DNA of 64,000 nucleotides from Morchella semilibera (taxonomy: Eukaryota; Ascomycota; Pezizomycetes; Pezizales; Morchellaceae), in the NCBI GenBank assembly GCA_009192285.1, contig WBVU01000004.1, forward strand, positions 4,300,001 through 4,364,000, given 5' to 3'. A program made the position numbers and the translations under genes. How positions within the stretch are numbered: position 1 is the stretch's first letter; each line of letters starts with the position of its first letter. The notes beneath the pieces are model-generated. The model was not told the origin of the DNA. It saw nothing but the letters and a program-made list of their open reading frames with translations, and searched no databases. Of the stretch, positions 48,590 to 59,373 are shown piece after piece.

Positions 48590-49093
48590 CTATGCATTAC
48601 CCTCCTCCTCCCCTTCCTCTTCTTCCTCCTCTGTCAATGGTACCATCGCCTCGCTAGATTTTGACATCCGTATAAGCTGCTCCTGATCATAGGCTTCACA
48701 ATAGATCTTATCCGCACGATCCATCAATTCCTCCTTCATCTCATCAGCCGCCACCAAGCTACGATCCGTAATCACGAACCGCCTCCTCAACAAGACCTCA
48801 GCACTTCCCGGGAGCTCGTCAAGTTTGAATCCGATCTCGACAAGTTTCACACACAGCGTATGGGTAGTGGCCTCCGCGCTCTCGAGGCCCCTGAAGACGA
48901 CAATCGCTTGATCCTTGAGAACAGCCGGTGGGGCGGTCTCTTTGAGCTCTTCAAGGGCAGTCAGTGCCTCGCGATGCGTGAAGAGGTCGTTTTCGAGGTA
49001 TGCGGTTTCGAGCTCGAGGTTAATGATAGCCGCAGGGAGATTCTCGAAAGTGAGTTTCCGTGAGGCGGTTGGGAATGGGGCGGTTTCAGACAT
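48590..49093 (-). CDS. Small hypothetical protein with acidic tail
   Basis: A single open frame of 167 aa from ATG 49093. An upstream ATG at 49312 would give 240 aa, but the extra segment is Ser/Pro low-complexity and looks like 5' UTR. The sequence is strongly helical and amphipathic: FENLPAAIINLELETAYLEN, LTALEELKETAPPAVLKDQA, a Leu/Arg-rich middle, and an EEEEEEGEEEGNA tail. There is no signal peptide, membrane segment or known motif. I do not recognise it. Regular codon usage and helical periodicity support a real gene. Confidence 0.55.
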   Translation of the reverse strand: MSETAPFPTASRKLTFENLPAAIINLELETAYLENDLFTHREALTALEELKETAPPAVLKDQAIVVFRGLESAEATTHTLCVKLVEIGFKLDELPGSAEVLLRRRFVITDRSLVAADEMKEELMDRADKIYCEAYDQEQLIRMSKSSEAMVPLTEEEEEEGEEEGNA

Positions 49094-52000
49094 TGTAATG
49101 TTTGTATGTGGGATAGTTCTTGGGGACGAGGGTGGTGGGCGTGAGAGGGGGGAGTACGAGGATGAGAGTGAGAAGGGTGAGTATGGTGGTGAGACGGGCG
49201 AGGTGTCCGGGGTTAGGCACCAGTCACTAGGATGTGGGATGGAAATAGTCAGCCGCAAGTTGATTAGAAGTGAGCATGGCGAAGACAAACTATGCGTTTT
49301 TGTGTGATACATATATCTTTTATAGGGGGTGTTCTATTCAATTCTATTCTAATACTTGATGAGTTGTAAATTATATGGCAGTTGATTCCTCACGAAGAGC
49401 GTTATCTATATTATACTTAGGCACATACGCCACAAAATTTCAAATTATCTCTAATAGAGCAGCTTGTATCCCTCAAGATTGAAGCCCAAACCCCCCCTTC
49501 ACAGCTTTCAAGTGCTCGAGTGATATCTCGTGACCATGTCTTGGCACCTCAACCCGAATTGCAGGAAAAATGAGAAAGAAAAAAAAACTCTAAATGGCAT
49601 ACCAATAGACAAAGATACAATTCTACATCCAAATCTACACTTGTACGATAGATCCACCCGCTGGTACATGTTGATTACTCTACCTCTGAAGTATCAGTCG
49701 AAGCACGTGGAGGCTGCAGAGATAATGCTCCGAGATGAGCATGCACTGCAACTAGGACCCTGAAACATGCTACCCACTACCGATTCGTCATAGTGTATGT
49801 ATGCAGGTGGTACTTTTTGCTTCGCTGTGCCATTGGCTGCTCATGGGCACGGCGACTAATCGCTTGTATTGTGTGGGTAAGGGGTGTGGGGAGCCGTTAT
49901 GCTCTCATAACGGGTAGACGTCAGGAATATTGAAATGGGCGTTCACCAATCATCATCAATCATTATGACCGGGACTAGACGGAAAAAGGACTAGAACCCC
50001 TGCCTGCTTATCTTGTCTACATGTAATCAACCCAACAATATGCTAGCACCAGGACCACCTTTTTTTTTTTTTTTTTTTTTCCTTCAACCGTATGCAGCCA
50101 GCACAACGTCGTCGCAAATGCGCCCTGGAAGGAAAGAAAATTTCATACATCCGTTTGACTTTCAGTTTGGGTTGTGCATTTTGCATTTTGCACAATACAC
50201 ATTGTGGCAGAGTCAACCTTGTATGGGGAGAGGGGGCAGAGAGGGGAGAGGGGGAGGGGGAGCTTCACCAGTAATATTCATTCAACAGCATGTTCAAGCC
50301 ACCATGAAACTTCTGAGTGCTGCAGTGCCAACAAGCCAACCTCTCTGGCACGACCACGCCTCTCTCGACGGTTTTCAACCCCCCCTCCCCCCTTGTGCAT
50401 AGACATAGATTTGATATCAGAACGTTCGCAACCGAAACCTTAACTCCCATTGCGTTAACGCAGGTAAACCACGAGTTGTCTGTTACCGCGGCGGTCGGTA
50501 GGTGCGTATGGCACAACGAGACGCCCAGCGACGTCATAATTCAAAGTCATGAACTGTCAATAGAAGGAGGCGTTTGAGGCTTGGTCTCAACTACATGTAA
50601 GGGTCGATGGAGAAGTGGAAAGGGCACAACGGTCGAAGAAAAAAAAAACATATCCGAACCATGGCTCATGATTCAAGCACTTGGCTTGGTTGCTGTGGCC
50701 GCGGCCGTGGTTGTGGGGGGGCTAAAAATGGGGTTCTCGGCGTGGCGTCGCTAGCGTGGGTGTCAAGGATGCGGCTTGACGAAGATCAAGGGTTTCAAAC
50801 GTTGTTGAGGCTCACTCAGAGTGCTCGGAAGGAAAAGAAACAAGAAAGAAGAAAAAAAAGAGCACCTTAGAAATGCCCTTTCAAGACATGAATAAAGGAG
50901 TAGTGTCTACCAAACACAAAAGAAACGATTTGAAAATAGACGGCGACAAGCGTATTGAAATCGCGATAGGGATGAGGCCGGCCGCACTCCGTGGCCTTAG
51001 CATGCAAGAAGGGCGCTAACGGAAAAGAGGGGTGGCTGGTTGGCCACAATAAAATATCTACGGAGGTTCGGTATCCTCTCAAAAGATCAATCAATCAATT
51101 GCTACCATTTCGGCTCGTCTCCAGTTCACAGTTGAGCCACTCAAGCTCTCTTCTTTGCGCCCGTCATAATAGAAGAACCTCTCACATTGCACCGCCTCCC
51201 ACCCTCTTTCCCGTTAGCTCTCACCATGATGCAGGGTATACAGATGGTTGAGGGGGTAGGTAATATGGGCGCCTATATTCAATCGGCTTCTCTAGGGGTA
51301 ATAGGCCGATTAACCCGTGGAGCGTCAACAATTCCTTGGAAGTCGAACGGTGTGATCGGTGTTACTATGAGATCGTGAGGGGGAATGAGTAACTATTGCG
51401 GGGGCCAGCGATGGTGGGGAAAAATGGTATTCCTTGATAAAGGAGAAAGCCTCGGAAGAACGACCGTAACGGCCGGGCTTAAGTTCTGGAAAAGCTGCTG
51501 AGATCGTGAGTAATCTGGCTACTCCATGAACGCTCGGTTGAGAAAAGGTTTGAAACTCAAACTTGAAGGATAACGCTAATGTACTGGGTAGTTACTGCAC
51601 CTTGCGTGCAGAACTAGTACTTACCTCTACCTACCAGAAGTTACTCCACTTATTCGGTATTGCTATTACTATCCCCTATTTGCTTCTCTACTGATCTACT
51701 CCTTGACTTCCAAACATCAAGAATGTTGTTTAACCCTCTTTTGTTTCGTCCCTCCTACCAAGCTGAGGACGGAGGTGAGGCAACCAGTCAAGCCCAAGAA
51801 TGATTGAATAATCACGCTTTGGCAAGCTCAGCTGGGTGAATAATTCTGAAACAAGAAATACAGTAGTCCCTGATCATCAACATTACCCCCCTTGCGCTCG
51901 AACCTTGACCACCGCCACCCATGAGCTGCTCGAGGTTGTCAACGCTTGTGTAAGGGCAAAGGAAGAAGAAATACTGGGGAGAATTTGGGATGCAACTTTC

Positions 52001-53702
52001 CTTGCGGCGGGGAGTCCCGGAAAAAAAAGCAATACCCCCCGAAACCGGGTGCTCCGAATAAAGATTTCGGGAAATGCGCGCCGTCACGGGTTTCTTCACG
52101 TATAGTACTCTAACTAGGTACCGTAATATATTCTTGTCGGGGCCAGGCCACAAAGCCTACAATTGATTCCGTCATGATTATTGCAAGTCTTGATTCTCAA
52201 GCAATGGGTTTGTTTACTATTTGCAAAACAAAAAAAGATGCGTGGGGTCTGATAATTATTAGATACTTGACAAATCCGGACAAAAGTCCTATAGAATATT
52301 CCTAGCTCCAAGCAGGGAAACATGCTGTACTTTCCTGAGGCGGAGTATGGCAAATACAGAAACAACAGCACAAATAGACGATACAAACCTTGACACAGTT
52401 ATCCGTCGCGCGCGCGTGAATGAGTACTATATGCCCACTATGCGTGCTGCTCCACATACACACGTTGAACTATAATAACTAGCATTCAAGCAGTCGGAAC
52501 TTAAGAGGTTCCTTTTAAGAGCGATCCAAGAGCGATCCAACAAACTCTCTGATGGCCAGAAAAAAAAGAACCCACAAAAATCCCAGCAGTTTGGTGATTG
52601 TTTATCTAGAGACAATGGGCATCGCAATTGTTGCACCAACAAACCTCTGGCGCATCACACTAGCTGGGTAACTGGGGCGAGAAAAACCTTCTCTTGTTAC
52701 CTCCCCCTGGTGCTAGCTGCCCCTTGTTTCGCGAACATAATAGTTCAATTTGCCGGCGCCGAGACCTGATTGGCCATTAGGACGAGGTGTGATATGCAGA
52801 TGCGAGGGCAGCTGGGCGTGGGACGAAGGGTTGACCAATAGAGCCTGTCAGCCCCCTGCCGCCGTCGTTTCGGGGAGCACTAACTAGACGCACCCACCAC
52901 ACTTTAGGCTGCCTGCGATGATTTTTTGGGCGAGAGATGTTTGGCACCCTAAAGGAAAACGACCCACCCCCACACCCAATCCGCAGGCTCTCCCTTCTCG
53001 ATCCTCCATTTAATTCACTCCTTCTTTTATTGTCCACCTGCACAGCACCCCCGACGCTTCTTCATATTCGCTGTGTTCTCTTCTCCGACGGGCCGGGTCC
53101 TCTTCCATTCATTCCTTTCGTGCTCCTCCACTTTACACCATTGTGCATCGTCACTAGCTAGGACGCCCTTTTTTTTCTTACCATCTTTACTTTCGATTCT
53201 ACATTCATTACCCACCATTGATAGCCTGCTTTACACGTTGCTAGCCAACGTATCGATCCACCCTCAGGAAAGGAAAAAAAAAAAAAAAAGGGAAAATAGG
53301 AGCATATTCCAAGTAGAAGCTTAAGAATATATACGACTTCTTGTCACATTGCAGGTTTCGAAATCCTCCTAAATTGCCGTCGCCCTGCCACTACACACCC
53401 TTTCGGGCCACTCTTTAGCAGGAAAACCCCGCACGCATTATCTTCACGCCTTCTTTCTCCTTCGGAACCTCGCAGCGCCTCCTACTCCACCCTCCTGATA
53501 GTAGTCTAGGCGGCCTTGTAAAAACCCGTCTCTGAAAAACCTAATCTTCCCACCCCCGCAGTTTCCCCAGATATAAACCGGGAATTACGCTCTCTGATCT
53601 ACTTCTGAGTGAAACGTTCAATTCTCAAAAGGATCTTTTGGGATATAACCTACACATTTAGCTGTCGTCGAGCCAAACTACCACCACAAAGCCAAAGACA
53701 AA
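49094..53702. other. Intergenic, no gene seen
   Basis: A 4.6-kb space. It has a T22 run near 50060, two TACATGTA sites (50018, 50592), and a G/A-rich block 50222-50262. 52.9-53.7 kb is a long CT-rich stretch with an A17 run (53274), probably the promoter and leader of the next gene. The open frames are short and motif-free. Confidence 0.5.
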
Positions 53703-54428
53703 ATGGCCCTTGGAAGATCAATCACTAAGAAGAGCTCTAAGTATGGATTCTCCTCCGATAAGTCAGAGAGACGCTCCTCGATATCGAAGATCCAGATTTC
53801 TTCACCCGTCGAATTGATATCCACAACCAACATGATATCATACACTTCGCCGTCACTGAGATGCTCCATGTCCCATAGCTCCATGTCTTCAAACGGATCA
53901 CCAACATCCCGAAGCTTCCCTTCCTCACCCTCTTCACCCTCTTCACCATGTTCGCCATCATCTGGTGAAGAGACAGATTTGTCGTCAGCTGAGGATTCAT
54001 ACAACCCCAAGCACAACCACCTATCCACCTACTTCTCGCCCTCCACTATTCCCTCGCCCCCACCTCGAAGAAGCCACAGCACAAAGTCCAGTTCTACTTC
54101 ATCGTCGCGGAAGCACCGTCCCACTGCCGACACCACTCCGGCACCACTGAACCGTAGCCCTTCGCGAAACAAGTCCAGCCCGCCCTCCGCCCTCCACTCT
54201 TCCAGCTCCCGCAGCGGCCGCACCTCCCGCTCCAGTTCCAACCCCTTCGGCGCGGAATTGGCCAAAGTTGCGGAGATCGCCGAGGAGATGGGCACAGATA
54301 TTCGGGATGCGGAGGAGGAGTTCATGTCTCTCCACGGGCTCCACAAATTTTCGGCAGTGGACTATACGAGCGAGATAGGGGGTGTCTTTGAGGATGAGCT
54401 ACCCGTTATGGGCGCCGGATGGATATAA
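53703..54428 (+). CDS. Serine-rich fungal protein with conserved NPFGAELAKV...MGAGWI C-terminus
   Basis: A single exon of 241 aa. The first 175 residues are disordered and Ser/Pro/Arg-rich (SSPSSPSSPCSPSSG; basic SRKHRP and SRNKSS). The last 65 are ordered: NPFGAELAKVAEIAEEMG, acidic DAEEEFMSLHGLHKFSAVDY, then EIGGVFEDELPVMGAGWI. I recall similar C-termini from Pezizomycotina proteins of unknown function, so this is probably a conserved fungal family, but I cannot name a role. The ATG follows a long CT-rich leader and has a good context (AAAATGG). Confidence 0.8.
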   Translation: MALGRSITKKSSKYGFSSDKSERRSSISKIQISSPVELISTTNMISYTSPSLRCSMSHSSMSSNGSPTSRSFPSSPSSPSSPCSPSSGEETDLSSAEDSYNPKHNHLSTYFSPSTIPSPPPRRSHSTKSSSTSSSRKHRPTADTTPAPLNRSPSRNKSSPPSALHSSSSRSGRTSRSSSNPFGAELAKVAEIAEEMGTDIRDAEEEFMSLHGLHKFSAVDYTSEIGGVFEDELPVMGAGWI

Positions 54429-55915
54429 CGCGATCGACCAGATGCAGGTACTGACTATGGTCAGCTCGCTTATTTTTCATTCGTGTGTTTCTAATTACGG
54501 CGCTATGGGTTTTTCAAGGTTCGGTTAGATGTGGTTCTTGCGATTTTTTTCTGCCGTCCCGATCATTGGATGGCGAAAAGCGGCTCGTTCTGATTGGTTG
54601 ATTGGATTGACACTCGTTTTCATCTAGCTATCTTTCTTTGAGTTGATCTCTCTGTGCTTTTTTTTTTCTCTTCTCCTATTGCAGCATTGGCTTTGCAGCC
54701 TGTTGCCCTTTTTTTTTTTTTTTTTCCACCCCGGGGGGATGGAATATTCCGAGTAATTGTTTTTTCTTACTCGGCAATCCCACACAACCCCCCGTTTTGT
54801 ACTTTACGCAAGCCGTTTTACCCCATACCCACTACAAAAGAGAAGGGGAAAAAATCATTTTACGGATGGGGGGGGACTGCATGTAGTGGGGGGTGGGGGG
54901 AAAACTTTGTTCACGTTTGGACGACGCTGGGGGGATTTTTGTCTTTTTTTTTTCGTTTCTTTTTTTTCTCATACCCGCCAGTAATCCGTGTTTTGGGGGG
55001 AGGATAGCCCTGATTCGCCCCCTCTTCATTTCTCAGCGCGCGGTTCATTGATCGACGATTGTTTTTATGCTTCTTTCTTCCTTCCTTCCTTCTTTTTTTT
55101 TTATAGCGGATTATCTTCTACTTTACCACTCTCATTGATATACCTTATTTTTTTATGTCTTTAGCGATGAATCTCTTCACTGCTACCTAGCGTGCAGACC
55201 CTGGAAGCCTAGGGAGAGGGCCTGAGAAAGCGGGGCGGAGAAGGACGGAGGGGGGGGGGTGGTCTGCAAGGCTGTTTGTAGTACATTGTTGATTTTGTAC
55301 TGTATATACGCACACGGCTATAGCTAGCAGATTCGTCCATTTAGTTTTAGTTTTAGGCATCCGTAGCAATTATTATACCCTATTTTTTTTTATATATGTA
55401 TCTCTTAACTTGACGTCGATCGATGGTTCAACCCAACTGTAGGTACTGCGGTAGTAATCGCGAATTATATTTATAAGACCTGCCCGTCGAGCTGCAGCGC
55501 GCCTTGCATGCAGCGGGCAAATGTCTCACTAGTGAGAATCAAGATCGGCCCATCGAGGTTATTAGGTTTGGTTGGGCTGCAGCATGCTAGGATTTGTCAC
55601 TACAGCAGCAGTAACCTCCTTGATCAATCGATCTAGTCAGCCACTAGACAAACTACAAAATACAAACTAATTATGCCGGGCATTACATGTAGTGTTATCT
55701 TATTAGTTGCCCCGGGCAACTATCGGTACATTTAACCGTGCTCTCGTCTCGTCTCGTCTCATTAATGTCCGCGGACGGGCGGACGGACGGGCGATCCCCC
55801 GGTGTTTCTAAAGTCTCGCGCTCGGGCCAGTCAAAGTACATATATTGTTATTAAGACGCACGGCATGGGGCAGCGTTTGTTTGTAGCTAATATATGGCAC
55901 TCCAACCCGGCTTTC

Positions 55916-55939
55916 GGCGGCGGCGGCGGCGGCGGCGGC
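55916..55939. repeat. (GGC)n triplet repeat
   Basis: About eight GGC units in non-coding sequence. Confidence 0.85.
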
Positions 55940-57085
55940 GATAAAGCCGGGCGGTCGGGCTGCTTTCTCGGGGTTAGGATTCGTGCTAGTAGGGTATTAT
56001 GTCCGGAGGGCACATTCCTGACGATTACGAGTAGGCATAGTGGGGGATAGTGGGGTACATGTAGGATGTAAGGAGTCCTAGCAGCTCGAGGCCCCCCGAG
56101 AGCTGATGACCATAGATGCAAGGGGAGGGGGGGACGCCACGAAACGTGCAAGGCGCATCTGTTCTAGCTGCGAGGTTATTTTGTCGGGACCGGTCCGGCC
56201 TGATGTAAGGAGTCTTGACGTTTGGTATGGGTGCGGGGTCGGAATATTGGGCTGCAGGTGGTGAGTCATGGTGTATCACTCGATGGACGATCCCCCCTTC
56301 ACCACAAAGCCACTGAAGCATACCGGAAGTGGAGGAGAGTAGGAGGTAGGCATCCTCCTCTACAAGTTGTACGTTAGGGTTAACAGACTAGGTGGGGTAG
56401 TATGTACGCACCGCGATCGAGGGCTGGCCACAGTCAGGTTAGATGTGACTGTTTGCCTGGGTGGGTGTTCTAAGGCCCTTGCTGCAGCACATATCGGAAG
56501 AAGTGTCCTTTATAGGGGGACTAAAAGACAACCACGAACGGACGAGACAGAGACACCGGCCAAGGTATCAACTGGGGACAAATGATCGGTTAGAACCTAA
56601 CATGAAGGATGCCCCCGAGGTGGGGGGAGGGGTGTACTGTGCTGAGAGTCGAGCCCTACTGGGCTACTTCCAGCTGAAAGTTTGGCATCTGATGAGAATG
56701 TCAGAAGTAAGGATCAAGGTCTATATAACCCCCAATCTATACCCTGTGATACCCGTATAAACCCCAGGAATCCCACACCAACTCCTCGAGCAGTGTGGTC
56801 GGCGATTAGCTAGATCGTGTAGGAAGTAGAGGGTGAAATCTCGATGACCTGATCAATAAAGCACCCCTGTCCCTCCTTTCTCTGTATACACCCACTGACT
56901 ATAGGACAATTGCAAAGTCCCCTTGTCTGAGCTGCGGCGAATCGTCAAGACTGGTTGGTGCATACCCGCCCGCGGCCTCCGATCCGAAATGGAAATCATA
57001 ATCTATCACTCGGTTCACGTGCTGTGGGCAAAGAAAAATGAAAGAAACAAGAGACATAAGGCCGGGGAGGTGAAGAGGGTGTTAT

Positions 57086-57125
57086 GAAATCTTGTAGACA
57101 AGAAAGAAATCTTGTAGACAAGAAA
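57086..57125. repeat. Two perfect 20-bp direct repeats containing a small palindrome
   Basis: GAAATCTTGTAGACAAGAAA occurs at 57086-57105 and again immediately at 57106-57125. Each copy contains the hairpin CTTGT-AG-ACAAG. Confidence 0.9.
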
Positions 57126-58033
57126 GATGGGTCTTGGGAGGGGGGGGAGTGTAGTGGTATCGATACGTTGCTGGTAGCGTAACCCTAACCCCACGACTCA
57201 TCTCAGAAGCGACCCACCATACTTACTACAACTAATAGCCTAACTAGAACACCACGACGGTAGTCTACTATATCCGCACAATCTCGTAAGTGCTTACCCC
57301 CCCCGTAATCCCCAAGCATAACCGCTTCTTCATCCAACTGTAGTAAAACAACCAAAAAACTGGAAGGAAAAAACAGACCCCGGACATAACATGCGGAGGA
57401 CCTATCACAGCACGCCCAGGCACGGATCGGGGGTACAGATGTTGCTCGGGACAACAGATAATGGAGAGAATAATTGGAGACCCTCGCCCCCACATCAACG
57501 AAGGTATGATAAATGTCCTATGGTTAATTGGTTAAAATGGGGAATTTCGTGGAATAAAACAATTATGTGGTGAGTTGAACTCCACCCGCCATGAGTGAGC
57601 GCCGCTATAATCATGCCGGCCGGGCATCCTCATCACTGCTCCCACCCAGGCTCAAACCAACGTGTCGTGTTATAGGGGGCGTAACAAAGTCTATCAAGAC
57701 TTACATATCAAAGTACTGTTAGCGGAAGTCCTAGCCCCTTAGAACTTATAGCGACTCACGACCCTCTACATAAGTTATCGAGTAGTTCCGTTCTATCCAC
57801 CCTTCTACTGTAGCGCCAACAGTTTCCCCAAAGGGCTATATATATTTGGTCGCCAATATTGTGAACCCTAGTTTCATGGTGTTGGGCGAGCCCAGAGTTT
57901 TTGACAAAAGAGAAGAGAATAAGTAGGTCCAAAGACTTCTATTGGCAAGATTTTGCTACTTGCGGTTTAAACCACTGAAGGAAGTCTATTCTGTGTTAGA
58001 GCAATAAATGCCATTGTCTATACCTCTATTCCA

Positions 58034-59373
58034 CTATTTCCCACCAACCCTATGAACCTCCTCAAAGAAGTGCTTCAAATCCTCCGGATCCACAAATGGC
58101 GTAATCCCTATATCCCATATTAGCACACCCCTTCATCTAGCATGAAGAGAAACTCACCATGTCCCAAGTTACAGATCCAACCTTTCTTCCCGCCTCCAAA
58201 GGCTGGCACCGTCCTCTCAACCGCTTCCGTAATCGCTTCCTTACCACCATACAGAATATTCGGGTCAAAATTCCCCTGCAGCGTGACCCTTCCATTGGCA
58301 ATCTTATACGCCTCCTCCGGGTCATGAGTCCAGTCCAGCCCAACAACCTGGTACCCCGACGTACACAGCGTCTCGAGCGCATACCACGCCCCCTTCGCAA
58401 ACACCGTCATTGGGACAGGCTCATGTCCCAGCTCTTTAAGACGCTTCGGCAATCCCTCCGCAATCGCCTTCAGATATGGGAGTGAGAAGATCTCAAAGTC
58501 TCTCGGTGAGAGCTCGCCAGCCCAGGATTCAAACACCTGTATCATCTGCGCCCCCGCCACTACTTGCTGTGCCAGGAACTCAATACAGACATCTGTGATG
58601 CGTGCGAGCAGGTGCTTACTTTCCTCGGGATACTTAAAAATCCACGTTTTGGCGTGGATGAACATCTTGCTCCCGCCGCCCTCGATCATGTAACTCATGA
58701 GCGTCCACGGCGCCCCAACGAACCCCAGCAACGGGACCCGTCCCCGCAGCTTCTTCCTAGTGAGCGTGATGGCGTCAAACACGTACCCGAGCTGCTCCTT
58801 GACATCGACGGTAGTGCGGAGCTTTTCGAGGTCGGCGGGGACGCGGAGGGGGTCGGGGAAGTGAGGACCTTTCTTCTCGATCATTTCGACGGTCATGCCG
58901 AGAGCCTGGGGGATGACGAGGATATCGCAGAAGATGATTGCGGCGTCAAGGAGGCCAGCATAGCGCTCAACAGGTTGTAGAGTGATTGTTGAGGCAATCT
59001 CGGGGTCACGACAGACGGCAAAGAAGTCACGGTTGCCTTTGGCCTCATGGTACTCTGTGGGAGTGTTAGTGGGTGGAGGGCTGGTCGGGGGGAGTGGAGT
59101 TGCGGACCAGGGAGGTAACGACCGGCTAGAGACGCATAGCAGATGTTAGTTAGAGGTTCGAAGTGTAGATTTGAGAGCTGCCTGCGTGAGTTGCAGTGTG
59201 AATGTACCTTGACGCATCACCCACATCGGTGGTCTCTCGACCGTCTCGCCTATTGTTTAGCAATCACATATTAGCTGGCTGGAGTCCGTATATGTTCAAT
59301 TCCAAGCAGAAGAAATACCTCTAGCAGCACGGAGCAGAAGATCATTCTGGAGGGGTTCAAAGCTCTCTGACAT
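58034..59373 (-). CDS. HEM12: Uroporphyrinogen decarboxylase (heme biosynthesis)
   Basis: Cytosolic enzyme that removes four carboxylates from uroporphyrinogen III to make coproporphyrinogen III, the fifth step of heme synthesis. Exons: 59373-59319, 59249-59208, 59125-59108, 59054-58158 and 58107-58034, giving 361 aa (yeast 362). The signature [17 protein letters not shown] is spread over three exons. The conserved [58 protein letters not shown] and [13 protein letters not shown] blocks are present. Exon 3 is an 18-nt microexon that completes AGRYLP and includes the active-site-region Arg. Its donor, GTCCGC, departs from the GTAAGT pattern, yet the protein is fully conserved only with this junction. 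Confidence 0.96.

Larger units (their letters stand above)
54429..58033. other. Intergenic, low-complexity, no gene seen
   Basis: 54.5-55.2 kb is T-rich with several long T and G runs (3' side of the serine-rich gene). There follow (CTCGT)n near 55743, (GGC)n at 55916-55939, TACATGTA at 55684 and 56056, a 20-bp tandem duplication (57086-57125), and AACCCTAACCCC near 57182. No motif-bearing open frame. Confidence 0.5.
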
